Source: Paenibacillus faecis
GTDB taxonomy: Bacteria > Bacillota > Bacilli > Paenibacillales > Paenibacillaceae
Assembly: GCF_008084145.1 (NCBI RefSeq)
Contig: NZ_VSDO01000001.1
Coordinates: forward strand, 186,001 to 250,000
Length of the DNA stretch: 64,000 nucleotides
Reading direction: 5' to 3'
The notes under the pieces were generated by a model. That model made no database searches. It was not told where the DNA came from and was given only the letters and a program-made list of their open reading frames with translations. Below, in pieces: positions 25,745-35,483 of this stretch. The position numbers and the translations under genes were made by a program. Within the stretch, counting starts at the first letter, position 1. Every line of letters begins with the position of its first letter.

Positions 25745-26776
25745 CTAACCTTCCCCGCCTTGATCGCCGGCGCCGTCGGCCTCTCCGTTTCCCGCGGTGC
25801 CTTGATCCCCGCTCGTCGAGCCCGAGTCGGCAGTCCCGAGATTAAGCTGAATCTTGGTGGTGGATTTCCCGTCCGTCACGACCTGACCGCCCACCGTAAT
25901 GACCGTGTTCGAGGACGCGCCCGACTTAACATAGAGGCCCTCCGGACCGAGATCATACGTCAGAACATCGCCCTCGGACGTATTTTCATAGTACAGCTTT
26001 TCCCCGCGGCGATCCCCCTTGCGGACTTCAACCCAGCTCTTTCCAGACGCCGTAATAACCACCTTTACCGGCTCGCTTCCCGAAGCCTGAACCAAAAATT
26101 TGGTCGTGCTCCCTTCCTTTCCGTCAGGTGTAACCACCACGCCCTGCTGGCCGGTCTCCCCGCCCGTTCCGGTACCTTCATTGCCTGCATTCGTGCCGCC
26201 GTCCGTGTTCACGCCGTCGCTGCTGGCATTCGGCGGCGTGGCGGTTCCCCCGGGATTGTCACCGGCGGCCGTGCCGTCCGTTCCGTTCTGGCCAGCCGCT
26301 TTTCCGGCGTTATTCGTACTTCCCTCCTGGCGAACATCGGTTACGGGAGTCGGATCCGGCTGATCCCCTTTCGCTTGGTCGGTGTTTTTACCCCACACGG
26401 CAAAATACATGTAAATAACGACCAGGATCAGTACGGCGAACGACCACATTAATGTCGTCGACAACCACTTGGAATTGCGCTCCGCGACCCGGGAGCTTCT
26501 CCGCTTCTGCAGCACCGGTTCCATCGTCGGTTCCGGATCTACGTCCGGCACCTGCTGCTTGTGTTCCGTCAGCAGTTCATCCGCGTCGACCCCGACCGTT
26601 TCGGCATAGGTTTTGATAAATGCGCGAACATAAAAACTCCCCGGAAGCACCTTGTAATCCCCCGATTCGATGGCTTCCAAGTACCTTTTGCGAATTTTAG
26701 TCATTTCCTGAACGTCGTCCAGAGACAAACCTCTGGCTAGGCGGGCTTCCTTTAATTGCTGGCCCAAATCCGACAC
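25745..26776 (-). CDS. ymfM: RodZ-like helix-turn-helix membrane protein (YmfM)
   Basis: A 343-residue protein with an N-terminal XRE-like helix-turn-helix (about 1-70, LGQQLKEARLARGLSLDDV), one membrane helix (about 107-127), a low-complexity Gly/Thr/Asn linker (about 130-230) and a C-terminal beta domain (DUF4115-like). RodZ proteins link the MreB cytoskeleton to wall synthesis. The GTG at 26776 has AGGAGG eight bases before it; the ATG between is only two bases from that site. It lies between ymfK and yajQ/pgsA, close to the B. subtilis order. Confidence 0.85.
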   Translation of the reverse strand: MSDLGQQLKEARLARGLSLDDVQEMTKIRKRYLEAIESGDYKVLPGSFYVRAFIKTYAETVGVDADELLTEHKQQVPDVDPEPTMEPVLQKRRSSRVAERNSKWLSTTLMWSFAVLILVVIYMYFAVWGKNTDQAKGDQPDPTPVTDVRQEGSTNNAGKAAGQNGTDGTAAGDNPGGTATPPNASSDGVNTDGGTNAGNEGTGTGGETGQQGVVVTPDGKEGSTTKFLVQASGSEPVKVVITASGKSWVEVRKGDRRGEKLYYENTSEGDVLTYDLGPEGLYVKSGASSNTVITVGGQVVTDGKSTTKIQLNLGTADSGSTSGDQGTAGNGEADGAGDQGGEG

Positions 26777-26837
26777 AACCATCACCTCCTGTAAGTAGTA
26801 CATGTAATATAACTATATTGAACGGCCTTGAGGCCGC

Positions 26838-27605
26838 TTATAGATCGTCGGAATAAATTGTAGTAAACGTATCATAAACGATTTGCTCGTCAGGATTGTT
26901 ACGTAATTCGATAATTATGTCAAAATCGTCATAACTGTATTCCGTTTCTTTCACGAACACGTCGGGGTGTTCGATCACGATCGTAGAAGGGCTTCCCATT
27001 AATTCCTGGAGAAGCTGATAATGCTTTTCGTTCGAACGCAGCGTGCTGATAATACCATCGATAATAAATACGTTGTGCGGATTCATTTCCTCCTCGGAAA
27101 GCTGGCTCCGCACGGTTTGTCGCAGCAGGGTCGAAGATACGAAGGTCCATCGCTTCATCGCGCAGACGCTTCCGGCGATAATGGATTCCGTTTTGCCGAC
27201 TCGCGGCATGCCGCGAAGGCCGATAACCTGATGTCCTTCCCTCTTAAATAATTCACCCAAAAAATCGACAAGCAACCCAAGCTCATCCCTTGTAAAACGG
27301 AACGTTTTATGATCATCGGAGTCCCTGACGATATACCGGCCGTGCCGGACCGCCAATAGGTCGACGAGGCGCGGGCTCCGCAGGGCGGTTACCGTAATGC
27401 TGTCCGCTTTGCGCAGCATCTGGTCGATCAAAGCGATCTTGGCATCGTCATCGCTCTCCAGAAGAAGGCCGCGGGTCTCTCCCTCAACTCCGTTGATGGT
27501 CAAAATATTAACCTCCAGCATCCCCAGCATGGAGGCGATATCCCCGAGCAGCCCAGGGCGGTTATTATGTATCTTATATTCTAAATACCATTGTTTCGGC
27601 TCCAT
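26838..27605 (-). CDS. ymfK: YmfK-like protein with P-loop (DUF3388)
   Basis: A 255-residue protein of a family found at this locus in Bacilli. The N-terminus (about 5-75, YKIHNNRPGLLGDIASMLGM) looks like an ACT-type regulatory domain. A Walker A-like GMPRVGKTES is at 132-141, followed by VFIIDGII, a plausible Walker B. Together these suggest a ligand-sensing P-loop protein, but I know no established function. It has a promoter-like sequence upstream and lies after ymfJ. Confidence 0.8.
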   Translation of the reverse strand: MEPKQWYLEYKIHNNRPGLLGDIASMLGMLEVNILTINGVEGETRGLLLESDDDAKIALIDQMLRKADSITVTALRSPRLVDLLAVRHGRYIVRDSDDHKTFRFTRDELGLLVDFLGELFKREGHQVIGLRGMPRVGKTESIIAGSVCAMKRWTFVSSTLLRQTVRSQLSEEEMNPHNVFIIDGIISTLRSNEKHYQLLQELMGSPSTIVIEHPDVFVKETEYSYDDFDIIIELRNNPDEQIVYDTFTTIYSDDL

Positions 27606-27731
27606 ACTCCCACCTCATTAATCTCTTTACCGTCATTCGACAAAATAGGTCTATATTCCTGCTTTTTCAACGTATTCGTTTTTCAACTTTCTTTCAAGGC
27701 GGTCAAAAACGAAATCATCAATACGTGTTTT

Positions 27732-27760
27732 ATGATATATAAAATAGAAATGAAAGGCAA
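27732..27760 (-). promoter_or_regulatory. Promoter-like sequence upstream of ymfK
   Basis: TTGCCT, 17 bases, TATCAT, downstream of the ymfJ terminator. The leader would be about 120 bases. Confidence 0.4.
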
Positions 27761-27780
27761 GCCGAGGGGGGAAATGGGAG

Positions 27781-27805
27781 AAAAGCTCCCGGGTAGGGAG
27801 CTTTT
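27781..27805. terminator. Terminator after ymfJ
   Basis: AAAAGCTCCC pairs with GGGAGCTTTT around a 5-base loop, 11 bases past ymfJ. Confidence 0.75.
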
Positions 27806-27815
27806 CAAAGCCTAA

Positions 27816-28070
27816 CTATGCGTTTCTCTTCGCCAATTTCACCATCAGACGAGCGATGGTTTTCCGTTCCTCTTCATCCCCCACGTCCCAAATTTCCTTT
27901 AGGGCGCGGTTGGATTCGTTTTGAGGATCGACCTTGTCGTCAAGAAATCCGCCGATTTCATAGGCGAGGTTCGTGATCGCTTCCTCGCTCATCCCTGCGT
28001 TTTCCGCGTGTTTGACGCGGTCCCCGAGGAACTTTTTCCAAGTATCAAAATTTTTGAGTACTGTTGACAT
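27816..28070 (-). CDS. ymfJ: DUF3243 protein YmfJ
   Basis: An 84-residue helical protein of the DUF3243 family (FDTWKKFLGDRVKHAENAGM, then EIGGFLDDKVDP). GGAGG precedes the ATG by nine bases. It lies 96 bases after ymfI, as in B. subtilis. No catalytic motif or membrane segment is visible and the function is unknown. Confidence 0.85.
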   Translation of the reverse strand: MSTVLKNFDTWKKFLGDRVKHAENAGMSEEAITNLAYEIGGFLDDKVDPQNESNRALKEIWDVGDEEERKTIARLMVKLAKRNA

Positions 28071-28166
28071 TTTTTAAATCCTCCTTCGGTTGGCGATTTA
28101 AAATCAACAGTCGTAATATGTCACTTATCACCGATCTTTATTCATGTCGCCGCCAAGGGAAAAACA

Positions 28167-28934
28167 TCAGGTCACCCAGCCGCCGTTCGGGCTGATAATC
28201 TGTCCCGTTATATAGCCGGATTCAGGCAGCGCAAGAAAATAAACCAAGGAGGCGATCTCCCCGGGAGACGCTAGTCTTCCCGCGGGAATTTCCTCCTCGA
28301 GCTGCCTCATTTCTTCCGCATCGAAGCGGGCCATCATCTCCGTTTTAACGGCTCCGGGCGCTACGGCGTTCACCGTTACCCCCGAGGGAGCCAGTTCTTT
28401 GGCCAACGCTTTCGTAAACGCGTTGACGCCGCCTTTGGCCGCGGAATATACGACCTCGCAGGAACCGCCGGAGATTCCCCAGATCGATGAGACGTTGATA
28501 ATTCGACCGAACCGCTGCGCTACCATATAAGGCATAAAGGCCTGACTGCATAAGAACACGCTTTTCAGGTTCACGCTCATGACGTCGTCCCACTGGGCTT
28601 CCTCCACATCAGCCAGCATGCCGTAGTGGGAGATGCCCGCGTTATTGACCAGGATGTCGGGCCGGAATCCGTGACTCTCCAGTTTTTCCTTCATCCGGAG
28701 AATCTGCTCCTTGCTTCTCAAATCCGCGGATACCGTGTAGGCTCTCGCGCCAAGTTCCAAACATTTGCGGGCGACTTCATTGGCGGCTTCGTGCGAGTTC
28801 ATGTAATGAATCACCACATTCATCCCGACGGAGGCAAAGCGCAACGCAATTTCCGCGCCGATTCCCCGGCTTGCCCCCGTAATAAGCACGGTCAAATCTC
28901 CGATGTTCTTCTCGATCCCATGCTCCCAAGCCAT
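28167..28934 (-). CDS. ymfI: SDR-family 3-oxoacyl-ACP reductase-like protein YmfI
   Basis: A 255-residue short-chain dehydrogenase/reductase. The cofactor motif TGASRGIG is at 19-26, NNAG at 97-100, catalytic Ser150 and YSAAK at 163-167, so the active site is complete. It resembles FabG but sits in the ymf locus rather than with fatty-acid genes, and its substrate is unknown. The start is one base after the ymfH stop without a clear ribosome site, suggesting translational coupling to ymfH. Confidence 0.88.
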   Translation of the reverse strand: MAWEHGIEKNIGDLTVLITGASRGIGAEIALRFASVGMNVVIHYMNSHEAANEVARKCLELGARAYTVSADLRSKEQILRMKEKLESHGFRPDILVNNAGISHYGMLADVEEAQWDDVMSVNLKSVFLCSQAFMPYMVAQRFGRIINVSSIWGISGGSCEVVYSAAKGGVNAFTKALAKELAPSGVTVNAVAPGAVKTEMMARFDAEEMRQLEEEIPAGRLASPGEIASLVYFLALPESGYITGQIISPNGGWVT

Positions 28935-28935
28935 G

Positions 28936-30216
28936 TTAAGGACTCACCACCAGCGAAACGGCAAGCTGGTTCCAATCGATGTGCTCACGCAGCCGCGCGT
29001 TCACCTCATCCAAGGAGAGCGATTCATAAACCGGCAGTACGTCGAAAAGATCACCGCCCCGGAAACGGTAACGCGTGAACTCGTGGGCGATGTTCTCCGG
29101 TGAATTCAGCATTCTTAAGTAGCCGCCGATTTTTTTCTTGCGGGCCCGTTCGAAATCTTCCGCCCGGAAACCGGAAGCGGTCACGTTCTTGATCTCCTCG
29201 GTAATGACCTGCAGCAGCTTATCCGGATCCTTCGTATCTCCGCCGATCGCGGAAAACGCGTAGTTCGGATTGCTATTGTATTCATGTGAAAAGCTGTCGG
29301 AGATCAAATCCATATCATACAGCTTTTGATACAACTTCGTACTCGCCCCCAGCAGCAAATCGAGCGCCAGCTTGGTGGCCAGATCCCTACGGAGCAGCTC
29401 CGCCCCGCTAAACCCAAGCTTGGTTTCCTTGAACCCGAACAGGCATTTCGGCAGCGAAACCGGAAGTTTGCATTCCCTGCGGGCTTCGTTTACGCCGCTC
29501 GGCTCCGGATCAAACTTTCTTTCGATCGTCCCTTGCGGCGGGTAATCCTTTTTGGCCTGGTTTTCCCGCACGAGTCGGAACACTTCCTCCGGATCCACCC
29601 CTCCGACCACGAACAGCAGCATATTGCTGGGGTGATAAAATGCATTATAGCAAGTATAAAGCGTCTCTTTCGTAATCGTCCCGATGGACTCGACCGTCCC
29701 CGCAATATCGATATGAACCGGATGAACCTTGTACATCGCTTCGATCAAGCCAAAATATACTCTCCAATCCGGATTGTCGCGGTACATGCCGATTTCCTGC
29801 CCGATGATCCCTTTTTCTTTCTCCACATTCTGATCCGTAAAATAGGGATGCTGCACAAAATTGATCAGAGTTTCAAGGTTATCGGAAATATTCTCGGTGG
29901 CCGAAAACAGATAGACCGTCTGATCAAAGCTCGTGAACGCGTTCGCCGAAGCTCCCTGGGAAGCGAATTTGGCAAAAATGTCGCCTTCGGGCTCCTCAAA
30001 CATCTTATGCTCGAGAAAATGGGCGATGCCGTCCGGCACCGATATTTCTTCCTGGCCCTCCACCTGAAATCGGTTGTCGATGGAGCCGTATTTCGTGGAG
30101 AAAGTGGCATAGGTTTTCTGAAATCCCGGTTTCGGTAAAACATAAACCTGCAGTCCATTATCCATCGTTTCTCGGTATAGGGTTTCCTGTAATGCGTCGT
30201 AGCGGATTGCTTCCAC
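28936..30216 (-). CDS. ymfH: M16-family zinc peptidase YmfH (active subunit)
   Basis: A 426-residue M16B peptidase. The inverted zinc motif HFLEH is at 66-70, so this is the catalytic member of the pair with YmfF. Such proteins form clamshell dimers that cut peptides. The GTG at 30216 has GGAGGA 7-8 bases upstream and lies three bases after ymfF. No signal peptide is seen. Substrate is unknown. Confidence 0.9.
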   Translation of the reverse strand: MEAIRYDALQETLYRETMDNGLQVYVLPKPGFQKTYATFSTKYGSIDNRFQVEGQEEISVPDGIAHFLEHKMFEEPEGDIFAKFASQGASANAFTSFDQTVYLFSATENISDNLETLINFVQHPYFTDQNVEKEKGIIGQEIGMYRDNPDWRVYFGLIEAMYKVHPVHIDIAGTVESIGTITKETLYTCYNAFYHPSNMLLFVVGGVDPEEVFRLVRENQAKKDYPPQGTIERKFDPEPSGVNEARRECKLPVSLPKCLFGFKETKLGFSGAELLRRDLATKLALDLLLGASTKLYQKLYDMDLISDSFSHEYNSNPNYAFSAIGGDTKDPDKLLQVITEEIKNVTASGFRAEDFERARKKKIGGYLRMLNSPENIAHEFTRYRFRGGDLFDVLPVYESLSLDEVNARLREHIDWNQLAVSLVVSP

Positions 30217-30219
30217 CGG

Positions 30220-31500
30220 TCATTCCTCCTTTGGCCCTGTCAGAAAGTAAATCGTGTCCAGTTGGAACGTCTCGGCCGCTTGAACGACATCCGCCGCGGT
30301 GACCTTCTCTACCTGGGCGAGCAGATCCTCGACCGGACGTTCTTTGCCGGAGAGAACCCGGTTGAAATCATAAGCGATCATCTCAAACGCCGAATCCTGC
30401 ATCTCTTGCAGGCTGTTACGAATCATCGCCTTGGTCTGCGTCATTTCCAATTCGCTGATATCGCCGGCACGCATACTGTCCAATTGCTCCCGGATGATGC
30501 GGAGCGCCTTCTCATAATTGGCAATCTCGATGCCCGATTGGATCGTCATCAGCCCTTTGTGGCCGTCGTAACGGGAAGCTGCGTAATAAGCGAGGCTTTC
30601 TTTTTCGCGCACGTTCATGAACAGCTTGGAATGCGGATAACTGCCCAATATCCCGCTGTAAAGAAGCGCGGACGCATATTGGTCATCCCTGTAGGTAATC
30701 GATGTGCGAAGCCCGAGGTTCAGCTTGCCTTGATTGACGTCCAGACGTTCTTTCACCGTACGCACTTCTTTAGGCTGCGTATTCTTCTCCGCGGGAGCGT
30801 AGTTCGGCGTATCCGACCGGTTCAGGTCGAACATCTTCTCCACCAATTCCTGCACCTCGGCAAGCGTGGTGTCACCGACCACATAAAGATCCAGACTGGC
30901 CTGGCGCAGCCAATTCCGATAAGCTTCATACAGCGTTTCAGGCGTAATGTTATCCAAATCGGCGCGCTGCCCAAGCGGGTGAAGTCGGTATGGATCTCCC
31001 TCGAACATGACTTCTATACAGCGTTCCGCCGCGTAGCGGATTTTATCGTTAATGATGCTCTCCAGCTTCTTGCGGACATTTTCCCGTTCCGTGGTGACAT
31101 AGGCGGCGCGAAAACCGTTATTCTCCATAACGGGCTTGGTCACGACCTCTCCCAGAAACGCGAAAGTTTTGGCAAGCAGCGACTCCTGGCTTTGTACAAA
31201 AGAATCATTAATCGTATCCATCCGGATTTGAACGATCTGATAATTGCCGCGTTTATATACATCAAACCCGAAACCGGCGCCGTACATTAACTCCAACTGC
31301 TCCCGGAACTGAATCGTTTCCGGATAAGAAACCGTCCCCCTTCTCAGTACGAATGGGGTCAGTGCCGTCGTTGTGACCGTCTCGCTATCCAGCGGAATTC
31401 CCGCATAGAGGGAAACGGCAAACGTCTTGAAGCGGTTGGTTGGCAAAACATGAATCCGAATATGGCCCGCGCTGCCGCGTTCAAATATCGTCTTGTTCAA
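30220..31500 (-). CDS. ymfF: M16-family peptidase-like protein YmfF (inactive partner)
   Basis: A 426-residue M16 relative with the family fold but no HXXEH motif where the zinc site should be (the region near 40-80 reads TALTPFVLRRGTVSYPETIQ). It is probably the non-catalytic partner of YmfH. The TTG at 31500 (MNKTIFERG) is preferred because GGAG is eight bases away; a TTG two codons earlier is too close. It heads ymfF-ymfH-ymfI. Confidence 0.87.
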   Translation of the reverse strand: MNKTIFERGSAGHIRIHVLPTNRFKTFAVSLYAGIPLDSETVTTTALTPFVLRRGTVSYPETIQFREQLELMYGAGFGFDVYKRGNYQIVQIRMDTINDSFVQSQESLLAKTFAFLGEVVTKPVMENNGFRAAYVTTERENVRKKLESIINDKIRYAAERCIEVMFEGDPYRLHPLGQRADLDNITPETLYEAYRNWLRQASLDLYVVGDTTLAEVQELVEKMFDLNRSDTPNYAPAEKNTQPKEVRTVKERLDVNQGKLNLGLRTSITYRDDQYASALLYSGILGSYPHSKLFMNVREKESLAYYAASRYDGHKGLMTIQSGIEIANYEKALRIIREQLDSMRAGDISELEMTQTKAMIRNSLQEMQDSAFEMIAYDFNRVLSGKERPVEDLLAQVEKVTAADVVQAAETFQLDTIYFLTGPKEE

Positions 31501-31575
31501 GACCAAAACTCCTTTACGAAAGACTGTGGTGCACGATTCAAAGAGAAATTCAGTTCCATTCTATACCAATCCAAA

Positions 31576-31614
31576 GGAAAGAAGCAACCTGGCGTCATGC
31601 GGCTGCTTCCTTCC
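31576..31614 (-). terminator. Hairpin between sleB and ymfF
   Basis: GGAAGGAAGCAGC pairs over 13 positions (with wobbles) with GTTGCTTCTTTCC, ten bases past sleB. The U tract is short (TTTGG), so termination may be partial. Confidence 0.5.
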
Positions 31615-31623
31615 ATTTCTGAA

Positions 31624-32499
31624 TTACATACAGAAGATATGTTTCCCGATCGTTTTTACTTGCGGACGTGTCCAGATCCACTTTGAAGTCGCGGTCTCGG
31701 GGTTGAAATAATACAGACATCCACCGGACGGATCCCAGCCATTCAATGCCTGCTGAACCGCCTTTCGCGCGGTTTCGTTGGGCTCCAGCCAAATTTGACC
31801 GTCGGCCACCGCCGTAAACGCGCCCGGCTGAAAAATAACGCCGGATGCCGTATTGGGGAAACTCGGCGATTTTACCCGGTTCAAAATCACGGCCGCGACC
31901 GCAACCTGTCCTTCAAAAGGTTCCCCGCGGGATTCCCCGTAAACCGCGTTGGCCATAATTTTCAAATCGTTTTCGGACAATCCCATCGCACTGGCCGGCG
32001 TCAGATTATCGCTGTCGCCACCCTCTGTTTGCCCCTGATTATTGCCGGCCCCGGCCGTTCCGCCTTCCGCGGTCTGACCCTGAGCGCCGCTCTCCTGCTG
32101 TTCGCCTTCTTGCCCGGTCGCATATTCCATGCCCGGCTTCCAATCCTTGGTGGCGTTATACAGCTTCAGCTTGGTCTTCGGTCCGGCTAATCCGTCTACC
32201 TCCATGCCAAACTCCGACTGAAACCATTTCAGCGCATCTCTTGTTTTCGGCCCAAAGTAGCTGTCAAGCTTCCCGTGGTAAAAACCGAGAAAACCCAGCC
32301 GTCCTTGAAGCTCGTAAACGTCCTTGCCAAACGCTCCGTAATCGATCACCTGATCGCTGAAAACCGGTACGGCATGCTTTGGCTTCTCGTCATGGGTGCT
32401 TACATCCTCGTTCGATCGCCCGAATTGACTGACCCCGTAAACGATCCCGAACAAAAGCAGCACTAAACCGGCGGCAAACCATATTTTCATGTTCTTCAT
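31624..32499 (-). CDS. sleB: Spore cortex-lytic enzyme SleB
   Basis: A 291-residue lytic transglycosylase that degrades spore cortex during germination. In order: an N-terminal membrane/signal segment, a peptidoglycan-binding domain (YELQGRLGFLGFYHGKLDS), a Gly/Gln-rich linker and the Hydrolase_2 domain with AVYGESRGEPFEGQVAVAA (catalytic Glu in YGE), WDPSGGCLYYFNPETATS and the end IGKHIFCM, all typical of SleB. The ATG at 32499 follows AAAGGTAGAG. A near-perfect sigma-G promoter lies upstream. No ypeB partner is adjacent here, unlike many Bacilli. Confidence 0.92.
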   Translation of the reverse strand: MKNMKIWFAAGLVLLLFGIVYGVSQFGRSNEDVSTHDEKPKHAVPVFSDQVIDYGAFGKDVYELQGRLGFLGFYHGKLDSYFGPKTRDALKWFQSEFGMEVDGLAGPKTKLKLYNATKDWKPGMEYATGQEGEQQESGAQGQTAEGGTAGAGNNQGQTEGGDSDNLTPASAMGLSENDLKIMANAVYGESRGEPFEGQVAVAAVILNRVKSPSFPNTASGVIFQPGAFTAVADGQIWLEPNETARKAVQQALNGWDPSGGCLYYFNPETATSKWIWTRPQVKTIGKHIFCM

Positions 32500-32548
32500 A
32501 TGTTTAGCTCTACCTTTCTTTTGTGGAATTAACATAGTTGGCTGACCT

Positions 32549-32578
32549 TATTATGACAAGACCAGGCTCTTCCTATGC
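32549..32578 (-). promoter_or_regulatory. Sigma-G (forespore) promoter of sleB
   Basis: GCATA, 18 bases, CATAATA matches the sigma-G consensus gyATR-N18-cATnhTA at every position. It lies 50 bases before the start codon. SleB is forespore-expressed in B. subtilis. Confidence 0.75.
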
Positions 32579-32643
32579 ACCCCAACCAAAAGGCTTCGGC
32601 GCAAAAATCACTCTGCCGGGCTTAAAGCGATGCAATACACAAA

Positions 32644-32674
32644 AAAGCTCCCGCCATTTACCGGCGGAAGCTTT
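32644..32674 (-). terminator. Terminator after ftsK
   Basis: AAAGCTTCCGCCGG pairs with the GGCGGGAGCTTT side and is followed by TTTGTG, 34 bases past the ftsK stop. Confidence 0.8.
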
Positions 32675-32707
32675 CAATCCATGAAAAACCGTTAACTTCG
32701 GACTAAA

Positions 32708-35413
32708 CTAGGACGGAATCTTCCCTTGTTTAAATTGCTCGATCGTCATCAGCACTTCACGCGGCTTACTGCCTTCGTAAGGGCCGACGACTCCTCTTGC
32801 CTCCATGGAATCGATCAGGCGCGCGGCGCGGGTATATCCGACGCGCATGCGCCGCTGCAGCAGCGATACCGAAGCCTGTTTGGCTTCGAGCACAATCTGT
32901 ACGGCCTGGTCATACAGCTCGTCCAGAACTTCCTCATGATCCGCCGTCTCCTCTTCGACCTCAGGCACCAGGCTTTCGTCATATTCCGCTTGCCCCTGCT
33001 CGCGAACATAATTGACGATCGCTTCAACCTCCTGATCGCTCATGAATGCCCCTTGAACGCGAACCGGTTTCGAGGCGCCCATCGGCATGAACAGCATATC
33101 GCCGCGGCCCAGCAGCTTCTCGGCCCCGGCCATATCGAGAATCGTGCGCGAGTCGACCTGCGAGGATACGCCAAAAGCGATCCGCGAAGGGATGTTCGCT
33201 TTGATGACCCCCGTGATGACATCCACGGACGGGCGCTGCGTCGCAATGATCAAGTGGATCCCCGCAGCCCGGGCCATTTGGGCCAGCCGGGCGATCGCGT
33301 CCTCCACGTCATTGGCGGCAACCATCATCAAATCGGCGAGCTCGTCCACGATGACGACAATATAAGGCAACACTGCGTCCGGATTGTCCTTCATCATCAA
33401 GTTATACCCCTCGATATTGCGGGAGCCGGATTTGGAGAACAGCTCGTAGCGTTTCTCCATCTCGACTACAATTTTCTTCAAGGCGAGCGATGCGCGTTTG
33501 GGATCCGTGACCACCGGGGTCAGCAGGTGAGGAATGCCGTTATAGACGTTCAATTCGACCATTTTCGGATCGACCATCATAAATTTCACTTCGTCCGGCT
33601 TGGCCTTATACAGAATGCTCGTGATGATTCCGTTAATACAAACGGATTTCCCGGAGCCGGTAGCGCCGGCAACGAGCAAATGGGGCATTTTGGCCAGATT
33701 GCCGACGATCGTCTGTCCGGAAATGTCCCGTCCGAAAGCGATGGACAACTTGGACTCGGCTTCCACGAACGTAGGCGTCTCCATAACCTCCCGCATCGTC
33801 ACCAGGGATACTTCATTATTCGGCACCTCGATCCCGATAGCCGATTTCCCCGGGATCGGGGCTTCCATCCGGATATCCTTGGCAGCCAGCGCGAGCGCGA
33901 TATCGTCGGTCAAATTGACAATCCGGCTCACCTTGACGCCGATATCGGGTTGTATTTCGTACCTCGTCACCGCCGGGCCGCGTACGACTTCCAGCACGCG
34001 GGCCCTTACGCCGAAGCTCTCCAGCGTGGCCTCCAGCTTTCTCGCCGTTTGCATATAATCCGCCTGATCGCCGGATTTTCCCCCGCCGGCCGGCTTGGAC
34101 AGCAGCCGGAACGGCGGCAGCTTGTACGGCTTAGGTGCCGGTTTGGGCGGGGCCGGCGGCATTTCGGCCGCCTCTTCAGGCCCTCCCGCCTCCGGAGAGC
34201 CTCCTTCCCGAAGCGGCGTCTCCAAGCCGTTATCGGGCTGTCCTCCGGCTTCTTCTTCCGCTGCCGGAGGATCGGCATCCCCGGCTGCCGGAGGATCGGC
34301 ATCCCCGGCTGCCGGACCGCCTTCCATCGGCCGGGCCTCGTCCCACTCCGTTTCTTCCTCCGCGGAGTGCCCCTCCCGCTGGATGTGGTCGAAGAAATCG
34401 CGGATGATCGGACCGGTGTCGGCGAAAGAACCCGGGCCCCCATCTTCATCGTAACCGCGAACATTCTCCGGATGGCCGGCCGATCCTCCGTTCCCCTCAT
34501 ATTCGACCTCATTCCAATTTACTCCACCGTGAATGCCCGATATCGGTGCGGCGGAGAGGTCCTCCGTCTCTCCGGAAACGGCCTCGTCCGCCGTTACGGT
34601 TGAGTTTTGCCCTTTATATCCGAACAGTTGAAAAAATACCGGTCTTTTTCGAGGAGAACCCGAGGAAATCGGTGAAGCCGGAGGCATGTCCGCCTCCAAT
34701 TCCTCCTCTTCTTCCTCCTCGCGAATCCTCGGTTTTGCGACTCGTTTTCCCTGGCTTGGCACGGGTACCGGACGGAGCATCCGGATCTTCTTGCCCAGCA
34801 GTTCACCCAAGCCCCCCATCTTGCCCCGGAGCATCCGGCCCAGATCCACATAGGACAGCCCGGTCACCAACATAAAGCTGATCGCCAGCATCACGATCAT
34901 GATCAATTTGGCTCCGGCCAGACCGAATAAGGAATAGAGCAGCGCGAATTCCAGCCCGCCTATGTAACCTCCGCTGATATTTAGCGATAGAAGGCTAAAC
35001 CCCGAATCTCCCGCGGACGGATGAAACAGGGACCCCTGCAGATCCCGGTGGATCTGGCCCAATATATTGCCGAACGTCATCGGAACGACCGACGCCAGTT
35101 TCTGGCTCATCGCCGAGATGGTGCTCATGAGGACGAACGCCAAGGCGGCGAGCAGAAGACCGGTTTTTCGCGTGGACCACCGATTCGGCCATTTTCGTCC
35201 GATCATCACCGCCAATCCGACGTAGATACCGATTAAAGGAATTACAAAATAAAACTTGCCGAGGAGCAGTGCCGACATTTTGGACAAGGTGCGTCCGACG
35301 GCCGCCTCCCCGGACAAGGCGATGACGGATAAGGTGATCAGGATGATCCCATAGATTTCGTATTTGAGCATACTGCCGATTGCTGCCTTTTTCTTCTTCC
35401 GTTTGCGTGCCAA
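32708..35413 (-). CDS. ftsK: FtsK/SpoIIIE-family DNA translocase
   Basis: A 901-residue septal DNA pump that moves chromosome ends through the closing septum; the locus corresponds to B. subtilis spoIIIE. The N-terminus has about four membrane helices (residues 15-180). A long acidic Pro/Glu linker (about 210-460) is longer than in B. subtilis and holds a short DNA repeat. The motor follows: Walker A GATGSGKS near 577, [14 protein letters not shown], and a C-terminal gamma winged helix ([22 protein letters not shown]). The start is TTG at 35413, after GGGGGGTG. It follows rnjB-tepA-ylzJ. Confidence 0.95.
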   Translation of the reverse strand: MARKRKKKKAAIGSMLKYEIYGIILITLSVIALSGEAAVGRTLSKMSALLLGKFYFVIPLIGIYVGLAVMIGRKWPNRWSTRKTGLLLAALAFVLMSTISAMSQKLASVVPMTFGNILGQIHRDLQGSLFHPSAGDSGFSLLSLNISGGYIGGLEFALLYSLFGLAGAKLIMIVMLAISFMLVTGLSYVDLGRMLRGKMGGLGELLGKKIRMLRPVPVPSQGKRVAKPRIREEEEEEELEADMPPASPISSGSPRKRPVFFQLFGYKGQNSTVTADEAVSGETEDLSAAPISGIHGGVNWNEVEYEGNGGSAGHPENVRGYDEDGGPGSFADTGPIIRDFFDHIQREGHSAEEETEWDEARPMEGGPAAGDADPPAAGDADPPAAEEEAGGQPDNGLETPLREGGSPEAGGPEEAAEMPPAPPKPAPKPYKLPPFRLLSKPAGGGKSGDQADYMQTARKLEATLESFGVRARVLEVVRGPAVTRYEIQPDIGVKVSRIVNLTDDIALALAAKDIRMEAPIPGKSAIGIEVPNNEVSLVTMREVMETPTFVEAESKLSIAFGRDISGQTIVGNLAKMPHLLVAGATGSGKSVCINGIITSILYKAKPDEVKFMMVDPKMVELNVYNGIPHLLTPVVTDPKRASLALKKIVVEMEKRYELFSKSGSRNIEGYNLMMKDNPDAVLPYIVVIVDELADLMMVAANDVEDAIARLAQMARAAGIHLIIATQRPSVDVITGVIKANIPSRIAFGVSSQVDSRTILDMAGAEKLLGRGDMLFMPMGASKPVRVQGAFMSDQEVEAIVNYVREQGQAEYDESLVPEVEEETADHEEVLDELYDQAVQIVLEAKQASVSLLQRRMRVGYTRAARLIDSMEARGVVGPYEGSKPREVLMTIEQFKQGKIPS
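34261..34316. repeat. 24-base tandem repeat in the ftsK linker
   Basis: The unit CTGCCGGAGGATCGGCATCC plus CCGG is present twice exactly plus eight bases. It encodes GDADPPAA repeats in the acidic linker and keeps the reading frame. Confidence 0.85.
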
Positions 35414-35437
35414 AACAGGAACACCCCCCAGTTGAAT

Positions 35438-35446
35438 ATTATACCA
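35438..35446 (-). promoter_or_regulatory. Extended -10 promoter upstream of ftsK
   Basis: TGGTATAAT, 24 bases before the TTG start, with no clear -35. It could give ftsK its own transcription apart from rnjB-tepA-ylzJ. Confidence 0.45.
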
Positions 35447-35483
35447 TATTCGCTGGAGGGTACCATACAGATGTTCTCTTTTT

